Source: a virus
IMG/VR virus record: IMGVR_UViG_3300025266_000002
Location: 1 to 48,864 of that record
Direction: 5' to 3' (one strand)
DNA: 48,864 nucleotides
Shown piece after piece: positions 15,906 to 24,522 of the stretch. The number at the start of each line of letters is the position of its first letter. The first letter of the stretch is position 1. The notes beneath the pieces are model-generated. The model had not been told where the DNA came from, ran no database searches, and saw only the letters and a list, made by a program, of their open reading frames with translations. A program made the translations under genes and the position numbers.

Positions 15906-16023
15906 AGCACGCCTCGATCGGCTCGCCGACCCGCACCCCGCCCCCTGGGGGTGCCTGGCGCCGGCGCAGTGCGAAGCCTGCAGGGCCGCTCTACTAAATT
16001 TTGCAAATTCCAGCACTTTTGCT

Positions 16024-16052
16024 CTTGCATTTGTCGAAACATGCGACTAACT
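16024..16052 (+). promoter_or_regulatory. Promoter CTTGCA-N17-CTAACT carrying a dispersed motif
   Basis: A -35 CTTGCA (16024-16029) and -10 CTAACT (16047-16052) are 17 bases apart, the same form as the repressor promoter. The spacer contains the dispersed motif TTGTCGAAACATGCG (16031-16045), so a protein bound there would block the polymerase. It would drive the folded region at 16091-16412 and the two genes after it. Confidence 0.5.
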
Positions 16053-16090
16053 TCCGAACGACAGCGCATGACACGCTGTTTTCTCCGGAC

Positions 16091-16412
16091 CGCGCCGCGG
16101 GCAGGCTTTGTACCTTTCACTGCCCGCGGCGCGACTGGAAAAACAAGTTCTTCTGATATCAGCCGGTGCGCCGGGCGGGTCACTCCTCCCTATCTTCCCG
16201 CACTCGCCGCAGCCCCTTCCCCGCAGGGCGAGACCGGCGCACCTGCTGATACCAGAATTGGCCAGTTCCGCTGGCCTCCGAGCAGGGGGTTTCGTTTGAC
16301 TGACGAAACGCGCCGTCAGGATTAGTCACCTGTGCGGCACCCCGCGAAACAAATGTCCGGCCTGACCTACCGGACACCGCGCGGGCCGTTAGACCCAAAG
16401 TCCGGCCCGCGC
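16091..16412 (+). ncRNA. Candidate structured RNA with three-way junction
   Basis: The 564-bp gap between terS and the gene at 16446 has no convincing gene. Hairpins follow one another: H1 16091-16104/16120-16133 (14 bp perfect); a three-way junction with P1 16157-16174/16234-16251 (17 of 18 pairs), P2 16175-16179/16197-16201 and P3 16203-16208/16227-16232, with only two unpaired junction bases; H4 GGCCAG/CTGGCC 16260-16276; H5 GTTTCGT/ACGAAAC 16289-16309; H6 TGTCCGG/CCGGACA 16354-16376; H7 GCGCGGGCC/GGCCCGCGC 16379-16412. It could be a free RNA, a leader controlling the genes at 16446, or a packaging site next to terS. The strand is inferred from the promoter. Confidence 0.5.
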
Positions 16413-16445
16413 ACCCTTCTTAAAACCACGAAAGGAGAAAAACCC

Positions 16446-16670
16446 ATGACCAGAAAAGCAACTCGTGCGGACATAGTGGCTCGGATCATTCGCGACGCGC
16501 TTTTGATGCACGACCGCGTCAACCAGCCTGCGGCGAATGTGATCCTGGGTGAGTGTGCGACTGTCGGAGACCGGCTCGTACGCGAAGCCGGCCTGTGGCC
16601 CGACCCAAAGATTGCGATCAGCAACGAAGACCGGGCCGCGTTGCTCGAGACAATTGCCCGAGGCGCATAG
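16446..16670 (+). CDS. Hypothetical small protein (74 aa)
   Basis: Starts MTRKATRADIVARIIRDALL with AAAGGAG nine bases upstream, which decides this start within a longer open frame that runs back into the folded region. Mostly helical; ends NEDRAALLETIARGA. First gene after the structured RNA candidate; unknown function. Confidence 0.7.
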   Translation: MTRKATRADIVARIIRDALLMHDRVNQPAANVILGECATVGDRLVREAGLWPDPKIAISNEDRAALLETIARGA

Positions 16671-16674
16671 AACC

Positions 16675-16908
16675 ATGTTCGAATGGATCGCAAGCGCATT
16701 GAGCTTTTGGGCCAACCCAATGGCCCACCACCTAACCGAGAACGGATATCCGCGCCGCAAACCGTGCCCCGAATGCGGAAAACCGCTGTTTGTGGACGCG
16801 GACGGGTGGGTGTCGTGCCCACGTCAGCAACTGCCGACCGATTGTTTCTACGCGAAGAAGCGGTCGCACCCTGGCCCGAGCCATCCCGGATACACCGATG
16901 GGGTCTGA
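16675..16908 (+). CDS. Small zinc-ribbon-like protein
   Basis: A 77-aa protein, start ATG 16675 five bases past the previous stop. An aromatic amphipathic N-terminus (MFEWIASALSFWANPMAHHL) is followed by a ribbon: CPECGKPLFVDADGWVSC, then a further Cys. The two knuckles resemble rubredoxin-like ribbons of small phage proteins. It ends two bases before the stop of the convergent peptidase gene. Confidence 0.68.
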   Translation: MFEWIASALSFWANPMAHHLTENGYPRRKPCPECGKPLFVDADGWVSCPRQQLPTDCFYAKKRSHPGPSHPGYTDGV

Positions 16909-16910
16909 GA

Positions 16911-17609
16911 TCAGCCCAATGATGGCCTTTTTGAAAGCCCCATCAATCGCTCTATGTCTGGCATCAGCGCGGACTGCAGCTGCCCGGCTGCTTGAGAACC
17001 GGCTGCCGCGTTCATCGACGCGCCAGCCGGATCCGAAGCCATTGGCCGAGGCTGCGCCGGTGTGGGCGCTGCTTGGGGCTGCGCGACCGGCGCCATCGAC
17101 GAAAGCATTTGCGCGACGGGGCTCCGCGCGGGTTCCGGTGGTGCTCCTGCCGACATCGCCGGCATCTGCGGGGCTCCTTGTGGCGCTGGCGAAAGCTGAG
17201 CGGTCGGCCCTCCCCTGCTCCCCATCATCTCTACATGCCAGTCTTCGTTAGACAGCGGAAAGTGCAGGCCGAACTGGTTTGCGTTTTCGTGCGCCCATGC
17301 CCTCGCCGCGTCGTCGAGGTATTTCAGGTCGACAGCGCCGCCCTTGTTGTGATGTGACTTTCCGGGCGGGGCGACCCACTTCCTCGCGACTTCCGGCGAC
17401 CCGTATTTGGCCAGCGCGCCTTCCCACAATTCGGCCTGTTTCTCGGGCGACCGGTATCCTGACGTGATCCGGAGCGTGTTCTGGATTTCAGGCGGGGCGC
17501 CAGCCACCATCGACTGAAGCGCGTTGAGAAATTGAGGGTCCAGGCCGGTGAAACTGTCGGGGCGATGCGCACCGCCGACTGCGAACTGCGAAAGGTCAAT
17601 CTGAGCCAT
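16911..17609 (-). CDS. M15-type D-Ala-D-Ala carboxypeptidase (peptidoglycan hydrolase)
   Basis: A 232-aa zinc peptidase that cuts peptide cross-links in peptidoglycan. The M15 motifs are ITSGYRSPEKQAELW (about 48-62), SHHNKGGAVDLKY (His/Asp zinc ligands, about 85-97) and EDWHVEM (last His). The C-terminal 100 residues are Pro/Ala/Gln-rich (AQPQAAPTPAQPRPM) and end in a short helix, which suggests attachment to the virion rather than a soluble lysin. The CGGAGC ribosome site precedes ATG 17609. It is the only minus-strand gene in the late region; the endolysin of the lysis cassette is separate. Confidence 0.85.
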   Translation of the reverse strand: MAQIDLSQFAVGGAHRPDSFTGLDPQFLNALQSMVAGAPPEIQNTLRITSGYRSPEKQAELWEGALAKYGSPEVARKWVAPPGKSHHNKGGAVDLKYLDDAARAWAHENANQFGLHFPLSNEDWHVEMMGSRGGPTAQLSPAPQGAPQMPAMSAGAPPEPARSPVAQMLSSMAPVAQPQAAPTPAQPRPMASDPAGASMNAAAGSQAAGQLQSALMPDIERLMGLSKRPSLG

Positions 17610-17650
17610 GATTTGCGCTCCGAGGGCTGTTAGGACGATTTTCCTGTCCT

Positions 17651-17695
17651 GTTATACGTCAAAACCTTGCTCGACAAAAGCTCTCATGATAAAAC
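17651..17695. promoter_or_regulatory. Possible back-to-back promoters between peptidase and fibre genes
   Basis: On the plus strand CTTGCT (17666-17671) and TAAAAC (17690-17695) are 18 bases apart, a fair promoter for the late operon. On the minus strand TTGTCG (17672-17677) and TATAAC (17651-17656) are only 15 apart, a poorer pair for the peptidase. Confidence 0.35.
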
Positions 17696-17752
17696 GGCGA
17701 GCAGACCGGCGTATTGGGCCTTCGCGGCGCCCCCAACATGGTGTTCCGCCCC

Positions 17753-18916
17753 ATGGCACAGCCCACTGCATACGATCGGCTCTTCAATTTCGCCAATTAT
17801 CAGGCCGAAAACCCCGCCACGCCGCTGCCTGCGACGCGGCTGGATCAGGAGTTCGCTGCGGTCAAGCTGACCCTCGACGAGATCCGCCAGAACCTGGCCG
17901 TGATCCAGCGCGACGACACCGCGATAGCAAATCGTTCGGTAGGGTACGACCAGTTCAAGACGGAAATCGAGATCGGCGTGAACCCGCCGTCGACATGGGC
18001 GACTGCGACGAACTACGTGGTCCGCGACACGGTGTTCCGGTCTCAGAAGTTCTACATTTGCCTCGAAAGCCACGTTTCCGGCACGTTTTCGACCGATCTC
18101 GCGGCGGATAAATGGGAGGAAGTGGCCGATTTCACCGCCGCGCAGACCGCGACGCTGGTCACATACGACAACAGCACGTCCGGGCTGACCGCAGAGAACA
18201 TGCAGGACGCGATGGACGAGCTGGTTGCGTCGGTGAACGTGACCAGTGTGTTCGGGCGGTCCGGAGCGGTGACTGCTGCGGCGAGCGACTACGACGCGGA
18301 TCAGGTGGACTTTGATCCAGCCGACACGGACAACACCGACGCGACGGATTTGCAGGAAGCGATCGAAGACCTCGACACCGCGATCACCGGCAAGGCGGCG
18401 TCTACGCACACGCACGGCCAGAGCGACATAACCGGTTTGGTCGCTGCGTTGTCAGGCAAGGTTGCGACATCGCGGTCCGTCTCGGCGGCCGGCCTGGCGA
18501 CCGGGGGTGGCAATTTCACCGCGGACCGCACGATAACGGTCACGGAAGCGTCGAAAGCGGAGATGGAAGCGGGCACAGCGAGCACCGTCGTGGTGACGCC
18601 ACGCCGGGTGATTTCGTCGGACGGCGTGGCGAAGGCGTCCGTATCGTTCAACGCGACCAGCGCGCACATCAACGCAGGGCACAATGTGTCCAGCGTGACG
18701 ATCAACAGCCCAGGCAATTTCACGATTAACTTTTCGACCGCGATGTCGTCCGTGAACTACGTGGTTTCGATCACGCCATATCTGTCGGGCACCACCCGGC
18801 TATTCCCATACCTCATCAGCAAGGCCACCGGCTCGGTGCGGGTCGGCGTGGTGGACACCGCGGGCAACTCCGCAGTGGTCACGTCGATGGATGTCCTCGT
18901 GTTCGGAGATCAGTAA
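17753..18916 (+). CDS. Tail fibre protein (short paralogue)
   Basis: A 387-aa virion protein from ATG 17753 (MAQPTAYDR), chosen because the next gene's product begins MAQPTPYNR; the frame is open back to 17714 without a ribosome site. Residues 1-145 (VGYDQFKTEIEIG, TNYVVRDTVFRSQKFYICLESHVSGTFSTDLAADKWEEVADF) are shared with the following fibre and form the presumed virion-attachment domain. The rest is beta-rich with short repeats (ATSRSVSAAGLATGGGNFTADRTITVTEAS) typical of fibre shafts, and a beta-sandwich-like tip. Confidence 0.85.
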   Translation: MAQPTAYDRLFNFANYQAENPATPLPATRLDQEFAAVKLTLDEIRQNLAVIQRDDTAIANRSVGYDQFKTEIEIGVNPPSTWATATNYVVRDTVFRSQKFYICLESHVSGTFSTDLAADKWEEVADFTAAQTATLVTYDNSTSGLTAENMQDAMDELVASVNVTSVFGRSGAVTAAASDYDADQVDFDPADTDNTDATDLQEAIEDLDTAITGKAASTHTHGQSDITGLVAALSGKVATSRSVSAAGLATGGGNFTADRTITVTEASKAEMEAGTASTVVVTPRRVISSDGVAKASVSFNATSAHINAGHNVSSVTINSPGNFTINFSTAMSSVNYVVSITPYLSGTTRLFPYLISKATGSVRVGVVDTAGNSAVVTSMDVLVFGDQ

Positions 18917-21900
18917 TGGCGCAGCCCACCCCTTACAATCGTGACTTCGATTTCGAAGGTTTTCAGTCGGGGCATCCGACGACACCTTTGCCAGGCGACA
19001 AGGTGAATGACGAGTTCGACCTGGTCGACGGTGTGGTCGGCGAGATCCTGGCCCGGATCGCGCTGCTGCAGGAGGACGACCTGGCTCTGAAGCGCGGGTC
19101 GGTCGGATATGACCAGCTGGCGCCCGAGATCGACATCGGGTTCCAGCCCCCCACCACATGGCTGACCGACACGGCGTATATCGCCCGCGACACTGTTTTT
19201 GCCAACAACAACTTCTACCGGTGCGAAGAGTCGCACACGTCCGGCACGTTTTCGACCGATCTCGCCGCAGGCAAATGGGAACTCGTGGCCGATTTCACAG
19301 GCGCGACCGCTGCTGCGGAAGATGCGCAGGCGGCCGCCGAGGCGGCGCAGGCCGCAGCGGAATCTGCATCGTCGACGGCAACGACACAAGCCGGCAACGC
19401 CGCGACGTCGGCGAACGCGGCATCGGTGTCCGCGGGCGCAGCCTCCGACAGCGCAGGCGAGGCCGAGGTGTCATTGAACGCGGCGCTGGTGGCGCAGGCT
19501 GCGGCGGAAGCTGCGGTGGCTCCGGCCGAAGCTGCGCAGACTGCTGCGGAGACCGCTGAGACAGGAGCGGAAGCCGCACAAGCCGCCGCCGAGGCTGCAC
19601 TCGCATCAATCGGGGCGACGTTGGTGGACTATGACCTTTTCAGCGCCAGTGGCGCTGAAGGTGACGCGACGACAGATGACACGGCTGCGGTTGCGGCGCT
19701 CGAGGCTGTCGCCAAGGGCCTCGACATCCACACTTTCGGACGAGTGTACAAGGTCGACGCGGTCCCGACTTCGAACAACTATTATGGCGGCGGTGGGTTC
19801 AAGGTCGGCGATACGATCACCTGGATGCCGAAGCGGTTGCGCGAGCACCCGCTCGACGGCGCGAACTACATCCTGGAGCAGCCTGCCGACTTCAACTATA
19901 CCGGCGCGATTTTCTACACTTCGACAGAAGCCCGCTGGCACCGTACCCGCGCGATCGGATGCAGCCACGCCCAGCCAGAGGGCATGCTTCTGATCTACGA
20001 ATACTCGGAGGACGGTGGCGCGACATGGAAGGGCGGCAAGTCCATTCATGGCCGGGAAACCGGGGCGATATCAGGCTCGACCGGCATCGTCATGGGGTCC
20101 GGTCGGCTCGGCGTTTTGTTTGCGGAAATCGTCTCCGGGACAAGCACATGGTACTTCACATACTCGGACGACAACGGATCGACCTGGAGCGCTGCCGCGA
20201 GCACGGGCGTTACGTCCGTGTTCCCATACGGGCCGATGTACCCCTGGCCTACTGCTGCCGGCGGTGACGACACCAACGGCTTCATCACCTACGCATACGC
20301 GGAAGGGCAAATATATTCCATCCGGACGGCCAACAACGGCACCAGCTGGACAAGGGCTGTTTTGTTCGACGGTCGCTCGTCCGGCACGGCGTCTGCGGGC
20401 AGCAGCACCACGATCACCGTCACGCCGGGGGATGTGAACTCCAATTTCTACCCCGATGAAGACCTTCTTGTGAACGTCAATATCAGCACCACTGGGGGCA
20501 CAGGCTCGGGCCAGACCAAGCGCATTGTGAGCGCGGACCTTACAAGCGGCGTGATCACCATAAGCGGCACATTCAGCCCGGCACCGGACGGGACCACCAC
20601 ATGGTCGATCGAAGGCCCGACAGAGGTTGCTGTCGCCCGCGTGAACGACGAGAACAAATGGCTGATCTTCGCTCGTGGCGCTACCAATTTCATGGCCCAC
20701 AAGACCACCACCCTGACAAGCGTAACAGGCGCTTGGTCCGACACCGGCGTTACAAACCGGGGGTCGGTAGGCGGCACGGCGACTGTCGGAGACAGCCCTG
20801 TTGCGTTCACCAAATGGGGGAAGACTTATCTTGTCGTCCCTCGCCGGGAGGACTGGACAGGCGATACGGCCAACGAAAACGCGCTTATGGCGTGGGAACA
20901 AGAGGCCACGAGCCTTTACGACGCGAGCGGCGTGTTCACATATTCCGCTGGGCGGAACTGGATGTCGCTACCAGACCGCCCGACATCGCTCCCGGTCTTT
21001 GCGGAAGGCCCGCAGGGCCTCATGATGTGCATGCGCGTCGGCGAAACCAGCTACGCTTCATCGAGTTCGCAAGGCACACGCAACCAGCTTTTGACCATCG
21101 GCATGGGTGTCCCACCTGCGCGCCGGGACATCGCGCCCAACCTCCTGGAAAATTACAAGTTTGATTTCGCACAACGAGGCACATCGTTCACCTCGATCAC
21201 AGCGGACCAGACGAAGATCCTCGACCGGTGGAAGCTCCATTGTTCCGCTTCGGGCGGGGGCGCGACCTTTGACGCTTCGCAAGTAGACGTGGACCTGAAT
21301 CTAAGCCGCATCATGCCGCACAGGCCGTCGAAGGCTCTGCGGCTGGACAGTTCCTCGTCGCCCGAAGCTTTCAGCGGCTTCGAACAGGTCTTCTACGGCC
21401 CTGAGTTTCTTCACCGAATAGCTGACAGATACGTTGCCTTCCAGATTTACGGGTCGGGTGTGCGCCCCGCGACAGTGCGCGCGTATATTGGTTTTGACTA
21501 CGGAACGTCGGGGTCGGGAGACACATCCGAGATAGTTGGCTTCACTGTCCCGGTTTATCCATCGGGCGGTCTGTGGTGGTGCACTGCCATCATGTCTACA
21601 CCGACGATCCTTGATAAGACGATTGATACATCTGACTGCAAAGTGACGATCCGCTTCGATAACGGTTCGGGGACCGACAAATGGGATTGCGACATCTTCG
21701 GGGCGAAGATGGAAATAAACGAAACCTACAGCCGGTTCGACCCGACACCCTACCATCTGGACCGGGCGGCTTGCCTGGCAGAAGTGCACACGATCGGGGC
21801 ACTCCAGTCCGCCATGGCGGTCGTTGGCCGGACCGACACGGAAACCGCGAAGGGCACCATCCACTACGCGCAGATGCCAAGAACGCCGACGATCTCGCTT

Positions 21901-22089
21901 GTCGGGTCTGTGAGCGACCTTCGAATAGAGGGCAAGTCCGGCCTTGTGACGCCCACTGCTGTGGCGTTCTCCAAAGAAGGAGCAGGCACTGCGCTCGTCA
22001 CATTAACGCACGCGACCACTTCCGGATACGAAGCGGCCCCCTTCTACTCGGTCAGCGACAGCACGTACTTCATTGCCGACGCAGGATGA
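18916..22089 (+). CDS. Tail fibre/spike with coiled coil and sialidase-like propeller
   Basis: A 1057-aa receptor-binding protein. Residues 1-130 are the paralogous attachment domain. About 130-232 is an Ala/Glu-rich heptad stretch (AAEDAQAAAEAAQAAAES) likely to form a trimeric coiled coil. About 330-760 contains Asp-box-like motifs SEDGGATW, SDDNGSTW and NNGTSW spaced about 55 residues apart, as in sialidase-type six-bladed propellers; I cannot confirm the catalytic Arg triad. The C-terminal 300 residues are beta-rich, with a segment resembling phage carbohydrate-binding tips (FDPTPYHLD). The start overlaps the previous stop by one base. Confidence 0.85.
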   Translation: MAQPTPYNRDFDFEGFQSGHPTTPLPGDKVNDEFDLVDGVVGEILARIALLQEDDLALKRGSVGYDQLAPEIDIGFQPPTTWLTDTAYIARDTVFANNNFYRCEESHTSGTFSTDLAAGKWELVADFTGATAAAEDAQAAAEAAQAAAESASSTATTQAGNAATSANAASVSAGAASDSAGEAEVSLNAALVAQAAAEAAVAPAEAAQTAAETAETGAEAAQAAAEAALASIGATLVDYDLFSASGAEGDATTDDTAAVAALEAVAKGLDIHTFGRVYKVDAVPTSNNYYGGGGFKVGDTITWMPKRLREHPLDGANYILEQPADFNYTGAIFYTSTEARWHRTRAIGCSHAQPEGMLLIYEYSEDGGATWKGGKSIHGRETGAISGSTGIVMGSGRLGVLFAEIVSGTSTWYFTYSDDNGSTWSAAASTGVTSVFPYGPMYPWPTAAGGDDTNGFITYAYAEGQIYSIRTANNGTSWTRAVLFDGRSSGTASAGSSTTITVTPGDVNSNFYPDEDLLVNVNISTTGGTGSGQTKRIVSADLTSGVITISGTFSPAPDGTTTWSIEGPTEVAVARVNDENKWLIFARGATNFMAHKTTTLTSVTGAWSDTGVTNRGSVGGTATVGDSPVAFTKWGKTYLVVPRREDWTGDTANENALMAWEQEATSLYDASGVFTYSAGRNWMSLPDRPTSLPVFAEGPQGLMMCMRVGETSYASSSSQGTRNQLLTIGMGVPPARRDIAPNLLENYKFDFAQRGTSFTSITADQTKILDRWKLHCSASGGGATFDASQVDVDLNLSRIMPHRPSKALRLDSSSSPEAFSGFEQVFYGPEFLHRIADRYVAFQIYGSGVRPATVRAYIGFDYGTSGSGDTSEIVGFTVPVYPSGGLWWCTAIMSTPTILDKTIDTSDCKVTIRFDNGSGTDKWDCDIFGAKMEINETYSRFDPTPYHLDRAACLAEVHTIGALQSAMAVVGRTDTETAKGTIHYAQMPRTPTISLVGSVSDLRIEGKSGLVTPTAVAFSKEGAGTALVTLTHATTSGYEAAPFYSVSDSTYFIADAG

Positions 22090-22094
22090 CGCCA

Positions 22095-22109
22095 TTGTCG
22101 AAACCTGAG
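22095..22109 (+). promoter_or_regulatory. Dispersed 15-bp motif, best-type copy before terL
   Basis: TTGTCGAAACCTGAG lies in the 40-base gap between the fibre stop and the TerL ATG at 22130. A TATTTA sequence begins 17 bases after TTGTCG, so this copy could also work as a promoter. Confidence 0.55.
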
Positions 22110-22129
22110 ATTTCCTGTATTTAGGAATT

Positions 22130-23761
22130 ATGTCCCAAACCCTGACGGCACAGCAGACCCTGATCCGCCTGAAGAAGCGCCAGCTCGCGCTGCTTGACGC
22201 GAAGGACAGCCTGTTGCGTTACTGCGAGATGCAGATGCCGGACCCGGCGGATTTCGACGATTCCGACCTGACCCGGTTCGTCGCAACACCGCAGGCGCGT
22301 CTGCTGTGCCAGATCATGGAAAAGGTCGAAGCCGGCAAGATGAAGCGCGTGGCTGTGTCCATTGGGCCGCAGCTTGGCAAATCGCAGATCCTGTCCCGTG
22401 CGTTCCCGGCGTGGTGCACCGGCCGGAACCCGTACCGGAACCTGATGCTAGGCACATACAACCAGACCTTCGCCGAAGAATTCGGTGGCGAAGTGCGTGG
22501 CATGATCGAAACGTCGCTGCACCAGTCTGTGTTTCCCGAGCACCGCCTGGGCAAAAGCGCGCTCGATCTGATGATCACGGAGCAAGGCGGTAAAACCGCG
22601 TTTGTCGGCGTCGGCGGTTCCGGCACAGGTAAGCCGGCCGACTTTTTCGTGGTCGACGATCCGATCCGGTCGGACGACGACGCTCAGAGTCAGCTGTACC
22701 GCGACCGCATCTGGAAGTGGTTCAACTCCGTGGTGTTCACCCGGTGCCACTCCAAATCCGGCATTGTGGTGGTCCATACGAGGTGGCATGAAGATGACCT
22801 TATCGGTCGACTTTGCGATCCAAACCACCCGGAGCGCAACAAGGAATACGCCGGCATCGCCGACGACTGGACGTACATCAACATTCCGGCCGTGGTCGAA
22901 GACCCGAAACTGGCCGAAGACTTGGGCTTGACGCTCGAGGTTCCGACGTCGCCCCGGATCATCGACCAGTTTGGCGACAGGCCCATGAGCGCCTTGTGGC
23001 CCGAGCGGAAGGGGCTCGACTTTCTGTCCGAAGCCAAGCGCATGGACCCGCGCACTTTCCAGGCGCTCTACATGGGCCAGCCGACCCGAGAGGACGGCGA
23101 GTATTTCAAGGCCGAGCACATCGTCGAGTACGAAGCGGGCGAGCTGCCTCTCGATCTGAAGAAATACGGGGCGTCGGATCACGCGGTGTCCACCAAACAG
23201 GAGCGCGACCCGTCTGTGCTCGGCTGTGTCGGCGTAGACGACAATGACGACATTTGGGTGCTTCCGGATTTGGTGTGGCGTCGGATGGAGACCGACAAGA
23301 CCGTCGAAGAACTGCTGATGCAGTTCAAGATACACAAGCCCGAGCTGTGGTGGATGGAAAGCGAGTTGATCTCCAAGTCCTTCGGTCCGTTTTTGCACAA
23401 ACGAATGCTAGAGGAACGGGTGTACACCACGATCGACCCGGTATCCCCCACCAAGGACAAACAGACCCGTGCGCGAGCCATCCAAGGCCGGATGAGCATG
23501 CGCAAGGTGCACTTCCCCCGCTTTGCGCCGTGGTTCGCGGACGCCAAGCGCGAAATGCTGCGGTTTCCGTACGGAACGCACGACGATTTCGTCGACTGGC
23601 TGTCCCACATCGGCATGGGGCTGGTCCGGGCCCGCGGCATGAAACGGCAGCCCGCGAACGACGACAGCGTGGCCGCGACCGGATCAATTCAGTGGATCAT
23701 GCAATCCGCGCTCAAACGCGCGCAACAGGAGCAGCGGGCCAAGTCCGTTGAAGGCTGGTGA
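22130..23761 (+). CDS. terL: Terminase large subunit
   Basis: A 543-aa packaging motor. The ATPase Walker A is GPQLGKS at 79-85 and Walker B FFVVDDP at 172-178. A coupling/TRWH segment follows (VVVHTRWHEDDLIGRL, about 203-218). The C-terminal nuclease domain includes WWMESE and a late DDFVDWLSH. The length is normal for the family. AGGAA precedes ATG 22130. The separation from terS is unusual; the downstream order (HExxH protein, portal, scaffold, capsid) is standard apart from the inserted gene. Confidence 0.95.
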   Translation: MSQTLTAQQTLIRLKKRQLALLDAKDSLLRYCEMQMPDPADFDDSDLTRFVATPQARLLCQIMEKVEAGKMKRVAVSIGPQLGKSQILSRAFPAWCTGRNPYRNLMLGTYNQTFAEEFGGEVRGMIETSLHQSVFPEHRLGKSALDLMITEQGGKTAFVGVGGSGTGKPADFFVVDDPIRSDDDAQSQLYRDRIWKWFNSVVFTRCHSKSGIVVVHTRWHEDDLIGRLCDPNHPERNKEYAGIADDWTYINIPAVVEDPKLAEDLGLTLEVPTSPRIIDQFGDRPMSALWPERKGLDFLSEAKRMDPRTFQALYMGQPTREDGEYFKAEHIVEYEAGELPLDLKKYGASDHAVSTKQERDPSVLGCVGVDDNDDIWVLPDLVWRRMETDKTVEELLMQFKIHKPELWWMESELISKSFGPFLHKRMLEERVYTTIDPVSPTKDKQTRARAIQGRMSMRKVHFPRFAPWFADAKREMLRFPYGTHDDFVDWLSHIGMGLVRARGMKRQPANDDSVAATGSIQWIMQSALKRAQQEQRAKSVEGW

Positions 23762-24522
23762 TGTGTTTTGGTATGGGAAAAGACGCGCCCAATGTAACGC
23801 TCGCGCCGCCTTTGGCCGAGTACCCGTCTTCAGATGACGCGGCCTTCGCGCGAGATGTGGGTGCGTTCTACGGTACCGGGGTCGAGCCTTTCGCCACGGG
23901 GCAGGCCGCCGTGATGTTTGGCGACGCCAACGGGCCGGCACCCGGACAGGGGCAGTATCTGAGCACATTGACCGATCCTGCGTACGCGGTTGCGACGGAG
24001 TCACCGGATGTGCCGAACGCCGGGGCGATACCGGACACGTACGCCCGTGCGGGTCTCGCCGCAAACAGATCCGCCATAGTGGGCTTGGGCTACGACCCCC
24101 GAAAATTCTCGATGGATGGGTACACGGACCAAGGGAGCGCCAACGTCGGAGGGGCGTATTCCCCAAGCAAGGACCACGGTTTCGTCATACCCGGCGAGTC
24201 TGCCGACGCGGCGAGCACTATGGCGCACGAAAGCATTCACCGCGGATTGAAAATTCTGCGCGACGAAGGGGCGATGCCCCCTGTTCCGGGCGCGGACAGG
24301 CTCGCCGCGACAGATGAGGAAAGCATAGTGCGCCTGATTATGGAGCGCGCGATGGGCAACCCGGAGATGAGCCCGTCGGCCATCGCACAAAAGAGCAGTG
24401 CAAAAAACCAGTTCTTCTTGCGGGACGGCATGTCGGGCTCGGACATCAAGGATTACGTCGCAGCTATTGAAGCCGCGGCCGCACAGAGTGTGGCGCGCAG
24501 GAGGCCAGGAGGCCCACGATAA
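23761..24522 (+). CDS. Hypothetical protein with HExxH metal motif
   Basis: A 253-aa protein between TerL and portal, overlapping both by one base. The N-terminus MCFGMGKD resembles the MCFGGG start of an internal virion protein in this genome. Residues about 140-165 (SADAASTMAHESIHRGLKIL) contain an HExxH zincin-like site, with a possible third ligand Glu in DEESIVRLIMERAM. It could be a metallopeptidase that acts in head maturation or after ejection; this is inference. The C-terminus is helical and basic. Confidence 0.75.
   Translation: MCFGMGKDAPNVTLAPPLAEYPSSDDAAFARDVGAFYGTGVEPFATGQAAVMFGDANGPAPGQGQYLSTLTDPAYAVATESPDVPNAGAIPDTYARAGLAANRSAIVGLGYDPRKFSMDGYTDQGSANVGGAYSPSKDHGFVIPGESADAASTMAHESIHRGLKILRDEGAMPPVPGADRLAATDEESIVRLIMERAMGNPEMSPSAIAQKSSAKNQFFLRDGMSGSDIKDYVAAIEAAAAQSVARRRPGGPR

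Noticed and set aside
16157-16251. phi29-type packaging RNA
   Set aside because: A three-way junction near a terminase gene recalls pRNA, but that RNA belongs to phi29-like phages with a different motor; the genome here has TerS/TerL. Kept as an unclassified RNA candidate.
15893-16398. Short genes within the folded region (for example 72 codons on the minus strand at 16180, 124 codons on the plus strand at 15951)
   Set aside because: Frames are explained by the GC-rich inverted repeats; no ribosome sites and no consistent codon pattern.
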